Origin: Firmicutes bacterium UBA5493
GTDB lineage: Bacteria; Bacillota; Limnochordia; Darwinibacteriales; Darwinibacteriaceae
Reading direction: 5' to 3'
DNA: 64,000 bases
Assembly: GCA_002424045.1 (NCBI GenBank)
Contig: DIPH01000020.1
Location: 80,337 to 144,336, forward strand
Shown: positions 51,573 to 59,821 of the stretch, piece after piece
How the letters are laid out: each line of letters begins with the position of its first letter
Numbering within the stretch: the first letter of the stretch is position 1
Notes under the pieces: model-generated
Database searches by the model: none
Told to the model about the DNA's origin: nothing
Seen by the model: the letters and a program-made list of their open reading frames with translations, nothing else
Made by a program: the position numbers and the translations under genes

Positions 51573-52409
51573 ATGAACGAAGGGGTTTCCAAAAAGGAAC
51601 AGGCTTCACAGAGGTTTTCAGCAAATATTGGTGTTTTTCGCTGTCCCATTTGTGGTGATGGTTTTGTGGCCAACACAGGTGGAGTGCGTTGTAGCCACAA
51701 TCATTCCTTTGACCTGGCCCGTAAGGGCTACCTGAGTCTCTTCACGGGTCCCCAAGCCACGCAATATGACAAAGATCTCTTCTTAGCACGTAGGGAAGTG
51801 TTCGCCGCAGGAGTCTACGATCCGTTAGTTCGCGAGATCGTAGACTTGGTCAACGCATTGAACCTGGAAAAGCCATTGGTCTTAGATGCGGGGTGTGGCG
51901 AAGGCTCATTCTTAGCGAGATTTCATGAGTGCGTTCGGGATGCTAATCTACTGGGGATCGATATTTCACGCGATGGTATAGAGCTCGCTACGTCTTATCA
52001 TGAGGCAGTTATGTGGTGTGTCGCAGATATAACTAGACTGCCGCTCCGCTCGAAGAGCACAGATGTAGTTCTTAGCATTCTCTCTCCGGCGAACTATCGC
52101 GAGTTTCAAAGAGTCTTGAAGCCTAGTGGGGTTGTAATCAAGGTATTGCCTGGAGAGGACTATCTACGAGAGATCCGTCAGCGCTTAGGGGGCATCGCCC
52201 CCTATTCCAACGACGAGGTCTTGGCAAAACTAGAGGACAGTGTAGACGTGCACCAGAAATCGCCCTTGCACTACAAGGTTGACGTAACCCCCAAGTTCTG
52301 GAAGGCTATGGTACAGATGACGCCCTTGAGCAAGCACCGCGAAGTTGTTGGTGAACCGCCCGAGAGTCTTACCATCGACTTGCAGATAATCCAAGGAGCT
52401 ATGGTCTAA
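51573..52409 (+). CDS. 23S rRNA (guanine-N1-)-methyltransferase RlmA-like
   Basis: SAM-dependent methyltransferase, 278 residues. An N-terminal zinc finger (FRCPICGDGF...RCSHNHSFD, CxxC...CxxxH) is followed by GYLSLF and a Rossmann domain with LDAGCGEGSFLARF and LGIDISRDGI. This is the RlmA (G745/G748) layout. RlmAII confers part of tylosin resistance in some Gram-positives; the exact base here is unknown. The start chosen is ATG 51573 after GGGAGGAG. A longer frame from 51411 overlaps the previous gene and its terminator. Confidence 0.87.
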   Translation: MNEGVSKKEQASQRFSANIGVFRCPICGDGFVANTGGVRCSHNHSFDLARKGYLSLFTGPQATQYDKDLFLARREVFAAGVYDPLVREIVDLVNALNLEKPLVLDAGCGEGSFLARFHECVRDANLLGIDISRDGIELATSYHEAVMWCVADITRLPLRSKSTDVVLSILSPANYREFQRVLKPSGVVIKVLPGEDYLREIRQRLGGIAPYSNDEVLAKLEDSVDVHQKSPLHYKVDVTPKFWKAMVQMTPLSKHREVVGEPPESLTIDLQIIQGAMV

Positions 52410-52507
52410 AGCACAAATAACCCCGGGCAGTGCAAGGGTTTTCCCAGGATCTGTCGAATTGTATAGTGTGGGATTTAATCAGCTGATTAGTTCGGGGGTT
52501 TTGGTCT

Positions 52508-53437
52508 GTGATGCTAGACGATTTAGACTTGGGGAGAAAACAGCGCATCCTGATCGTGGAGGACGTGAAACTGAATGCTCAAATTCTGATGAACGTTCTT
52601 AAGGATGATTATGATCTGAGGGTGGCCAATAACGGGTTGGAAGCATTAGCCATGGTGAAAGAGCAAATGCCTGACTTAATATTACTCGACATTGTTATGC
52701 CTGAAATGGATGGCTATGCGGTGTGTGCTCAGTTGCAGGGGGACCCAAACACCCGTGATATTCCGATCCTTTTTTTAACAGCCTTAGAGGGCGACAAGAA
52801 CGAAGCCTATGGGATCGAGCTTGGAGCCATGGATTACATAAGAAAGCCATTTAATGTTCCCGTTGTCAAGGCAAAGATTCGCAATCACCTTGAACTGAAA
52901 CGCTACAAAGACATTCTGAAGAGGGATATTCGGGTTGATGGGTTGACCAGGATTCCCAATCGGCGGCGTTTTGATGAAGCCTATGCCGAAGAGTGTAGTA
53001 GGGCCATGCGCAATAAGACACCTCTAGCAGTCCTAATGATGGATCTAGATTTATTTAAAGCCTACAATGATACCTATGGACACCTTCAGGGAGACGATGT
53101 TCTAAAACTTGTTGCCAAGACCCTTTACAACACCCTTCAGCGTCCCGGTGATCTCATCGCACGCTGGGGAGGAGAAGAGTTTGTGGCCCTCTTGCCGCAG
53201 ACGGCGTTAGAAGGCGCTTGTCAAGTGGCTGAAAGGTTGCGTTTGGCTGTTATTGAGTTGCAGATCCCACACGAGGCCTCCGCCTACGGGAAGTTTTTGA
53301 CCATTTCGGTGGGCGTTGCGGCATCGCAAGAAAAAGAGGGGCGAGCATCCTATGACATGCTCTTACAGAGGGCCGATGAGGCAGTTTATGCTGCGAAGAG
53401 GAATGGTCGAAATACTATCGTTGCCTTTAGACCATAG
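52508..53437 (+). CDS. Response regulator with GGDEF diguanylate cyclase domain (PleD-like)
   Basis: A 309-residue two-domain signalling protein. The receiver domain has the phosphorylatable Asp61 in ILLDIVMPEMDGY and Lys113 in YIRKPF. The C-terminal GGDEF domain has GGEEF at 221-225, with the inhibitory RxxD site at 212-215 (RPGD) five residues before it. It should make c-di-GMP on phosphorylation and be product-inhibited. GTG 52508 or the adjacent ATG 52511 is the start; the ribosome site is weak. No sensor kinase is encoded nearby. Confidence 0.9.
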   Translation: MMLDDLDLGRKQRILIVEDVKLNAQILMNVLKDDYDLRVANNGLEALAMVKEQMPDLILLDIVMPEMDGYAVCAQLQGDPNTRDIPILFLTALEGDKNEAYGIELGAMDYIRKPFNVPVVKAKIRNHLELKRYKDILKRDIRVDGLTRIPNRRRFDEAYAEECSRAMRNKTPLAVLMMDLDLFKAYNDTYGHLQGDDVLKLVAKTLYNTLQRPGDLIARWGGEEFVALLPQTALEGACQVAERLRLAVIELQIPHEASAYGKFLTISVGVAASQEKEGRASYDMLLQRADEAVYAAKRNGRNTIVAFRP

Positions 53438-53631
53438 AAAAGAAGGGAAAGCTCTGAGGCTGATTCTTGAGGAAGAAAAGCGTCTGTTTGTCTTCCCAGT
53501 TGAGCAGGGGAAGACTCATTACAATACATTTTAAGAACTTATCGAGCATTTGATGAAGGCCAAACAATGGGTAGAATCGGCAGAGTTTGGCTTGCAGGAG
53601 GACAATTAGGTAAGAGGAGATGAGAATGGAG
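53438..53631 (+). other. Gene-free stretch with a possible decayed short frame
   Basis: One frame reads LRLILEEEKRLFVFPVEQG, then past a TAA (53532-53534) ELIEHLMKAKQWVESAEF, ending at 53609. It looks protein-like but has no start site and I cannot name it. Confidence 0.25.
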
Positions 53632-53660
53632 AAGACGCCCGGTGTAAGGGCGTCTTTTGT
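53632..53660. terminator. Hairpin between the convergent diguanylate cyclase and ABC permease genes
   Basis: AAGACGCCC (53632-53640), seven-base loop, GGGCGTCTT (53648-53656), then TTG. It could end transcription from either side. Confidence 0.65.
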
Positions 53661-53679
53661 CGATTCTGTTGGAGGAGTA

Positions 53680-54531
53680 TCATCCTTTTACAGCACCAGC
53701 CGATACACCTTTGGTGATTTGCTTTCTGAAGATCAAGTAGAAGACAACCATGGGCACAAGTCCAATCGTCAAAGCGGCAAATTGGCGGCCGTGGTCGGAC
53801 GCTAAGGCACCAGAGAATTTGAGGATTCCAACCGGGAGGGTTCGAAGTGCATCGCGGGAGACGAGGATATTGATTAACATAAACTCATTCCACACGCCAG
53901 ACACATTCAGAATAGCCAAGGTAACCCCTACGGGCTTTGCCATGGGAGTAATGATCGAAGCGAAGATTCGAAAATAAGAAGCTCCGTCGATGCGGGCGGA
54001 TTCCACAACAGAGTCGGGAATGGACTTGATGAACTCAGTACACAGATAGATGCCGATGGGGAGGCCCATCCCAACATAGGGAATCAAAACTCCCAGGCGT
54101 GTGTCATAAAGGCCCACAGAAATGGCCATCAAGAAAAGGGGAACCATGATGGATTGGAGCGTGAGAAGAATCCCTATGATGAAGCTTCCATGTAAGAACG
54201 TAGTTGCTTTCGAACGAATCTTGGCAAAGGCGAAACCAGCCATGAGAGAGAAGGCAATTACGAGCAATGTTGAGACTGTGGTGAAGAATATGCTGTTTAC
54301 AAACAAGGTGTCAAACTGCGCTAAGCGCCACGCAGTCGGATAATTACTAAACGTTGGATTTTGTGGCCAGCCAAGCAGGTTTAACTGAAATTCCGTGTTG
54401 GTCTTTAGAGAGCTAATAAAGAGCCAAAATAGAGGGTACAAGGTTAGAACTGTAAAAACCGCTACCATGAGGTAGACAAAAACTCTGAGGACAGGATGAA
54501 AGTCAGTCTTCTTGATGATCTGGTCCTTCAT
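53680..54531 (-). CDS. Carbohydrate ABC transporter permease (MalG type)
   Basis: Membrane subunit of a CUT1-family sugar importer, 283 residues with six helices and the ATPase-docking EAA loop ESARIDGASYFRIFASIITP (about residues 190-209). It is the last gene of the solute-binding protein-permease-permease operon and overlaps the first permease by one base (TAATG). No ATPase gene is present, so a shared MsmX-like ATPase elsewhere probably powers it. Confidence 0.92.
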   Translation of the reverse strand: MKDQIIKKTDFHPVLRVFVYLMVAVFTVLTLYPLFWLFISSLKTNTEFQLNLLGWPQNPTFSNYPTAWRLAQFDTLFVNSIFFTTVSTLLVIAFSLMAGFAFAKIRSKATTFLHGSFIIGILLTLQSIMVPLFLMAISVGLYDTRLGVLIPYVGMGLPIGIYLCTEFIKSIPDSVVESARIDGASYFRIFASIITPMAKPVGVTLAILNVSGVWNEFMLINILVSRDALRTLPVGILKFSGALASDHGRQFAALTIGLVPMVVFYLIFRKQITKGVSAGAVKG

Positions 54532-55439
54532 TATTCTCTGCCCCCAAACTTGGCCTCAGTAAATCTCACCATAAGGATTAGTGCAAAGCTAAGCAATACC
54601 ATGAAAACGGAGATGGCATTGGCCAGTGGATATTTGGGCGAATGTCTAAACGCGTTGTCGTACATATATAGTGCTAGTACCGAGGTTCTACGAGCTGGAT
54701 TGCCTCCAGTCATGGCGTAGAGCAGGTCAAAGCTCTTTAGGGATCCTGAGATAGCCAAAATGCAGGCGGTGACAATGACCCCAGAAAGGGCAGGCAGCAT
54801 GATGCGGATTAGAACTTGCCATTCCGTTGCACCATCAATCCGAGCGGCTTCGATAAGGGCTGGATCGATTTTTTGAAGATTGGCTAGGAAGATAATCATG
54901 TAGGTGCCTGTATACATCCATAGAATGACAAAAAGGACTGGTAAAATCGCCAAGTTAGGATCAAAGAAGAGTTCGTTCTCCCAACCTGGTTGGAGTTTTT
55001 GCATAAACTCGGTAAAAGGTCCATAGGGAGAGAAAAAAGACTGCCAAAGTCGACCCACTATGATTGTGGAAATCACACATGGTAGGTAGATAATGGTTTG
55101 GAAAAAGTCGCCGAACCTGACCAGTTTTCGATGAATGACATATGCAAATAGAAATCCTAGGGGGATCTGGCCAAAGACAGACACAGCCATAATCAACCCG
55201 TTGTTTTTCAGTGAAATCCAAAAGTACTGATCCTTGAACATCCTTATATAGTGCGTAAAACCTACGAGCTGAATATTGGGATTGTTAAAAATCGGACCTC
55301 CGTTATAGCTAGTAAGACTGAGTATGAAGGAAAAAACCGTAGGGAATGCCATCACAGCCCAATACACTGCCACCGCTGGTAGAACTAGTAAAAGGTATGC
55401 ACGGCGTTCCTCGGTCCACCAATGGGCAACCCTTTTCAT
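54531..55439 (-). CDS. Carbohydrate ABC transporter permease (MalF type)
   Basis: The other membrane subunit of the importer, 302 residues, six helices, with the EAA loop IEAARIDGATEWQVLIRIMLP. The start chosen is ATG 55439 (MKRVAHWW), five bases after AAGGAGGAGCG. An upstream in-frame ATG would overlap the binding-protein gene without a site. A strong hairpin (55461-55494) separates it from the binding-protein gene. Confidence 0.92.
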   Translation of the reverse strand: MKRVAHWWTEERRAYLLLVLPAVAVYWAVMAFPTVFSFILSLTSYNGGPIFNNPNIQLVGFTHYIRMFKDQYFWISLKNNGLIMAVSVFGQIPLGFLFAYVIHRKLVRFGDFFQTIIYLPCVISTIIVGRLWQSFFSPYGPFTEFMQKLQPGWENELFFDPNLAILPVLFVILWMYTGTYMIIFLANLQKIDPALIEAARIDGATEWQVLIRIMLPALSGVIVTACILAISGSLKSFDLLYAMTGGNPARRTSVLALYMYDNAFRHSPKYPLANAISVFMVLLSFALILMVRFTEAKFGGRE

Positions 55440-55460
55440 GGAAACGCTCCTCCTTGGAAG

Positions 55461-55494
55461 AAAGGGGTGGGCCCAAGACGGAGCCGACCCCTTT
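55461..55494 (-). promoter_or_regulatory. Intercistronic stem-loop between binding-protein and permease genes
   Basis: AAAGGGGT/ACCCCTTT plus an inner GGC/GCC pairing, with no long T run on the minus strand. Such hairpins often protect the binding-protein mRNA or partly stop transcription so that permeases are made in smaller amounts. Confidence 0.65.
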
Positions 55495-55509
55495 GTGTAA
55501 TTTCGCTTG

Positions 55510-56820
55510 TTATTGACGTGCAAACCAATCATCAAAAGCTTCTTGCGTTCTTTGGGCCACTTCCATAGGTGTTGCGAACCCTAGACCGATTTCTTGGAGA
55601 CCGATGTTAATTGGTGTGTAGACTTCTCCTTCGAAAATGTTGTCAATAACTTCGGTAGTCACAAGAATATCTTCGTAGTAACGGATTCTCTCTACTACGA
55701 GAGGTTCGAGTTGATCAGAGGTGACGTCGACACGGCTTGGAATGGTACCAGCAGTTTCAAGACGCATTTTTTGGACTTCAGGACCTTGGAGCCATTTGAT
55801 TAACTCCCAAGCTGCTGCTTCTTTGGCAGAACCAGCCTCGATTTTCGAGTTCATGCCGAAACCAACGCCTACAACACCAGAGGAGGATGCTGTGTTAATT
55901 TCTCCAGGGATGGCAGGAAAGATGGTCATCATGAATTCATGTTGTCTGCCAACGGGAATCAACGCTTCGCCAGTGGTTTGGTCGGTGAGGAAGTTGCTCA
56001 CTTTCCAGTCTCCATCAATCATAAATGGAGCGCGACCGGTGGCAAAAAGCCCGTTTACTTCAGCATAAGAAGTCTGCATAATCTTGCGATGGAGAACACC
56101 GTCTTCATACATCTGGGCATAGAATTCAAGAGCCGAAACGAATTCGGGATCGGTGAACTTTGCTTCGCCGGCTAGGATCTCATTCAACTTGTCATCACCA
56201 ACAAGACGACCTACAATCATGGAGAATAGGCAAGACTGAATTACCCAGTCGTCTTGGGCGCCCATTAGAATGGTATCTAAACCGTTGGCCTGTAGAACCG
56301 GAACCATTTCTACAAGCTCTTCATATGTTTTTGGCATGGAGAGTCCTAGGCTTTCCAGTAAGGGCAGATTCACATACAAGGCATGACTGGAGGTCATGGT
56401 CTGTGGTAATTCAGCTAAGTAGCCACCTGCTTGAGGTGCCAATACAGCTTCTTGGTAGTACTGAGCATCGTCGCCTAAGAGAGGTCTTAGGTCCTTCACT
56501 AAGCCAAGGGTGTGCAGAGAGGTAGAACGACCACCTGGCCACATATAGATGACATCTGGGAGTCTATCAGCTGCGGCATAGGCCTCGGTCTTCTGATGGA
56601 AAGGTTCTAGGAAGAGGTCTTCTCTCTCAACAATGATGTGAGGGTTGCGAATGGAGAATTCGTACCAAACCTCGTTGAGCTCCCTTTCTGCACCTGGAGA
56701 GGTGAGGTCAAAATAGTTCAGGACACTAATCCGAACCGGTTCTTCGGCCAACGTTGCAGGAACAAACACACTAGCCACTAAAAACAGAGCCAAAAGCAAA
56801 AGCGAAGACTTTTTAAGCAT
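55510..56820 (-). CDS. Extracellular sugar-binding protein of an ABC importer
   Basis: Solute-binding protein of family 1, 436 residues. The N-terminal signal peptide (KKSSLLLLALFLVASVFV, cleavage near ATLA-EE) has no cysteine at the cleavage site, so it is not a lipoprotein, unlike most Gram-positive binding proteins. The mature part has typical features (VIYMWPGGRS, RAPFMIDGDWKVSNF, AAWELIKWLQGPEVQ). The sugar is unknown. The start chosen is ATG 56820, seven bases after AGGAGG. It leads the operon with the two permeases. Confidence 0.9.
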   Translation of the reverse strand: MLKKSSLLLLALFLVASVFVPATLAEEPVRISVLNYFDLTSPGAERELNEVWYEFSIRNPHIIVEREDLFLEPFHQKTEAYAAADRLPDVIYMWPGGRSTSLHTLGLVKDLRPLLGDDAQYYQEAVLAPQAGGYLAELPQTMTSSHALYVNLPLLESLGLSMPKTYEELVEMVPVLQANGLDTILMGAQDDWVIQSCLFSMIVGRLVGDDKLNEILAGEAKFTDPEFVSALEFYAQMYEDGVLHRKIMQTSYAEVNGLFATGRAPFMIDGDWKVSNFLTDQTTGEALIPVGRQHEFMMTIFPAIPGEINTASSSGVVGVGFGMNSKIEAGSAKEAAAWELIKWLQGPEVQKMRLETAGTIPSRVDVTSDQLEPLVVERIRYYEDILVTTEVIDNIFEGEVYTPINIGLQEIGLGFATPMEVAQRTQEAFDDWFARQ

Positions 56821-56833
56821 CAGTTTACCTCCT

Positions 56834-56861
56834 AGTATATTTTGATAGTGACAACGGCCAA
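56834..56861 (-). promoter_or_regulatory. Possible promoter for the sugar ABC operon
   Basis: Minus strand: TTGGCC (56856-56861), a 16-base spacer, TATACT (56834-56839), directly before AGGAGG. The leader would be very short. Confidence 0.4.
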
Positions 56862-56914
56862 CCCAGCACTTCTGTAAGGACACCACCTCCTGGTTTTTTC
56901 TGTGACACTCAGCT

Positions 56915-58099
56915 CTACCGTTCAAAGGGCACGGAAGCGGGTGTAAACCAGTGGGAGACCACTAGTCCCGCTGCACCTAGGAGATCAGCCACGTCATCGA
57001 AACTTGAGCCGAGTATCGTTACACTTGAGGGAATAACGGATTGTTCCAAAATGGCGTCGTAGTATTCTTGGCAATACTCCACAATCTCATGTTTGAAGTT
57101 TCCCCAAACGCCTCCTATGGTAATCACTTCAATGTCAAGAATAATACCCCAATGGGCACAGGCCAAAGCCAGAGCAGATGCGGCTTCTTGGACAGCATAT
57201 CTTGCGAACTCGTTGCCGCCTCGGGCCAGTTCGATAAATCCAGAGTGTGTGAGGTGCTGTCCTGTTGCGTCGTGGTAGCGTTCTTGGACAGCCTTAAAAT
57301 AGACATAGGGTTCCAAACAACCTCGTTGCCCGCACCGGCAAAGTTTCGCTCCTGGGATTAGCGGCACATGACCAATCTCTCCCGTTACAAAGCGAGATCC
57401 TGTGAGCAGTGTCTGGTTGGAGATAATCCCAACGCCGGCTCCAGATTCGGTCTTAATATACATTGAATTGGTGGTTTCTCGAGCATTACCAAGCCAGAGC
57501 TCTGCCAAAGCACAAGCGTTAGCATCGTTTTCCAGCATCACTGGTAAACCCAGATCTTCGCCTAGCATATCCGAAACAGGCACGTCCTTCCAGCCTAGGT
57601 TAAGAGAGCGGATGACGATTCCGTCCACGGGATGGCAAATGCCAGAAGCAGCGACACCAACGCCTATAATATGTTCTTGTTTGATGGCGAGGGACGCAAA
57701 CATGGTCCTCAAGGATGTTGCGACAGTGCCCAATAATACTTCGGGGGAAAGAGACTCCGGTTGTAGCTGTTCTTTAGCCAAAATTTGACCCTTAAGGTCA
57801 AGCAAGGCCACGATACAGTCATCACGTAGAAGCTTCACCGACGCAACGTACAGTTTAGTATGATCAATGTGGAGATAGATAGGGCGTCTGCCGCCGGTAG
57901 ATTTTCCATGGCTTCCTTCTAAGACCACACCTTGCTGCATTAGCTCGCTGATGATCCTAGTGATGGTTGCCGGACTCATCCCTGTAAGCTCAGTCAGTTG
58001 TGAGCGGGAGCAATGGCCATGTTCATAAAGAGTCCGTAGTACGGTAGAAGCGTTGTAGGTCCGAACTAACCGCGTGCTATTAATATGTCGACTCATCAT
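56915..58099 (-). CDS. ROK-family transcriptional repressor
   Basis: Sugar-responsive regulator of the NagC/XylR type, 394 residues. An N-terminal winged helix (HGHCSRSQLTELTGMSPATITRIISEL) precedes the ROK domain with a nucleotide/sugar site (LENDANACALAELWLG) and the zinc-binding CRCGQRGCLEPYV. It most likely controls the sugar importer genes that follow in the same direction, 94 bases downstream. It is divergent from hutH. ATG 58099 follows GGTGAG closely. Confidence 0.9.
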   Translation of the reverse strand: MMSRHINSTRLVRTYNASTVLRTLYEHGHCSRSQLTELTGMSPATITRIISELMQQGVVLEGSHGKSTGGRRPIYLHIDHTKLYVASVKLLRDDCIVALLDLKGQILAKEQLQPESLSPEVLLGTVATSLRTMFASLAIKQEHIIGVGVAASGICHPVDGIVIRSLNLGWKDVPVSDMLGEDLGLPVMLENDANACALAELWLGNARETTNSMYIKTESGAGVGIISNQTLLTGSRFVTGEIGHVPLIPGAKLCRCGQRGCLEPYVYFKAVQERYHDATGQHLTHSGFIELARGGNEFARYAVQEAASALALACAHWGIILDIEVITIGGVWGNFKHEIVEYCQEYYDAILEQSVIPSSVTILGSSFDDVADLLGAAGLVVSHWFTPASVPFER

Positions 58100-58139
58100 A
58101 TCTCACCAACTTTTTTCCACTATGAAAACATCTAATGTT

Positions 58140-58168
58140 ATCTTAACCTATAAATTGGTTTTTTGCAA
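58140..58168 (-). promoter_or_regulatory. Promoter for the ROK regulator gene
   Basis: Minus strand: TTGCAA (58163-58168), 17 bases, TAAGAT (58140-58145), 41 bases before the ATG. Confidence 0.65.
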
Positions 58169-58289
58169 CACTTTCTTTCGCACTCTCTCTTTTGGAGAAG
58201 AGATTGAGAAAGTTTTGCAAGGACTCTGTTATACGAATGTGGAATAGGATACAAAACCGCAATTATAGGATTGTTGAAGGGGTAGATTT

Positions 58290-59810
58290 ATGCTGAGACT
58301 AAGTGGTTCCAATTTGAGTGGTCATGATGTGGTGAAGTGCATTAGGCAAGGCTGGTCGGTGGCTTTAGATCAGGCCCAACTTGAAAAGGTCTCCAAGGCT
58401 CGAGATCTCGTTGTACAGTTGATCCGCCAAGGACGACCGGTTTACGGGATTAATACGGGCTTTGGTATGTTGGCTGATACGTCCATATCTGCACATAAAG
58501 TGGCTGAACTACAACGCAATTTGATTTTGAGCCACAGCTGTGGTGTGGGTGAATCCTTTTCTTGTGACGTTGTCAGAGCCATGATGATTTTGCGGGCCAA
58601 TGCACTCATGAAGGGTCACTCAGGTGTTCGCCCCGAGGTCATAGAGCTCTTAGTGGAGCTTGTTAACAAGAATGTGACGCCACTGATACCTAGCCAAGGC
58701 TCTGTTGGTGCAAGCGGCGATTTGGTTCCCCTGGCGCACATGTCAGCGGTTCTATTGGGTGAAGGAGAGGCGTATTATGAGGGCCGGCTTTATCCTGGTG
58801 CCGAGGCTTTAAAGCGCGCTGGATTGACTCCAGTTACTTTGGAGGCAAAAGAGGGGCTAGCCTTGATTAATGGAACACAAGCCATGACCGCCCAGGGAGT
58901 TTTGGCACTTTACGATAGTGACATCCTATTGAAGACGGCCGATGTGTCCAGTAGTTTGACATTAGAAGCGCTTTGCGGCATTCCCGCTGCTTTTGATGAA
59001 CGGGTCCACACAGTACGATCCCACCGGGGCCAAGTTGCCACGGCTGCTAATTTAAGAAGACTTTTGGCAGGCAGCGAACTTGTCTACGGCACAGAGCACG
59101 AGAAAGTTCAAGACGCTTACTCTCTGCGCTGTATTCCACAAGTTCATGGCGCATCGAAGGATGCCTATGGTTATGTTGAAGGGGTGCTACATACAGAAAT
59201 TAACTCGGTAACAGATAATCCCATTTTGTTCCCGGAAGATGGTGATGTGATCTCTGCAGGGAATTTCCATGGGCAACCGGTGGCATTAGCTTTGGACTTC
59301 TTGGGCATAGCCCTTGCTGAAATTGGTAATATAGCAGAACGGCGTATTGAACGCTTAGTCAATCCTCAGCTGAGTGGATTGCCGCCATTCTTATCGGAAG
59401 CCAGCGGGCTCAATTCGGGTTATATGATTATCCAATACACAGCTGCTGCCCTTGTGTCCGAGAACAAGGTGCTTTCTCATCCAGCGTCCGTTGATTCCAT
59501 ACCTACTTCTGCTAACCAAGAGGATCATGTAAGCATGGGATCTATTTCCGCCCGCAAAGTGCTCAGCATTCTTGCTAACGTACAGAACATTGTAGCCATC
59601 GAGATTTTATGTGCCTGCCAAGGTTTAGAGTTCAGGGATAGAAGGAAACTAGCCCCGGCAACCAGGGCAGTCTATGATTTGGTGAGGGCTCATGTTCCGC
59701 CGCTAAAAAATGATCGTTTCTTAGAGCCTGAGATCAAAGTAGCAAGGAATTTGGTTGTCTCTGGCAAAGTATTAGAGGCAGTGGCAGAAATCATTGGAAG
59801 CGCAAAATAG
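58290..59810 (+). CDS. hutH: Histidine ammonia-lyase
   Basis: First step of histidine breakdown: histidine to urocanate plus ammonia. The 506 residues contain the MIO-forming Ala-Ser-Gly in GSVGASGDLVPLAHMS (about 140-155), YGINTGFGMLAD near residue 53 and the conserved NQEDHVSMG in the second half. AAGGGG lies before the ATG. It heads a hutH-hutU-formiminotransferase-hutI-fchA operon. I found no convincing promoter in the 190-base region shared with the ROK gene. Confidence 0.96.
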   Translation: MLRLSGSNLSGHDVVKCIRQGWSVALDQAQLEKVSKARDLVVQLIRQGRPVYGINTGFGMLADTSISAHKVAELQRNLILSHSCGVGESFSCDVVRAMMILRANALMKGHSGVRPEVIELLVELVNKNVTPLIPSQGSVGASGDLVPLAHMSAVLLGEGEAYYEGRLYPGAEALKRAGLTPVTLEAKEGLALINGTQAMTAQGVLALYDSDILLKTADVSSSLTLEALCGIPAAFDERVHTVRSHRGQVATAANLRRLLAGSELVYGTEHEKVQDAYSLRCIPQVHGASKDAYGYVEGVLHTEINSVTDNPILFPEDGDVISAGNFHGQPVALALDFLGIALAEIGNIAERRIERLVNPQLSGLPPFLSEASGLNSGYMIIQYTAAALVSENKVLSHPASVDSIPTSANQEDHVSMGSISARKVLSILANVQNIVAIEILCACQGLEFRDRRKLAPATRAVYDLVRAHVPPLKNDRFLEPEIKVARNLVVSGKVLEAVAEIIGSAK

Positions 59811-59821
59811 GAGGTAATGTA

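Noticed and set aside
52419..52443. Terminator after the RlmA-like gene
   Set aside because: Only a five-base AACCC/GGGTT stem with a short T run, too weak to list.
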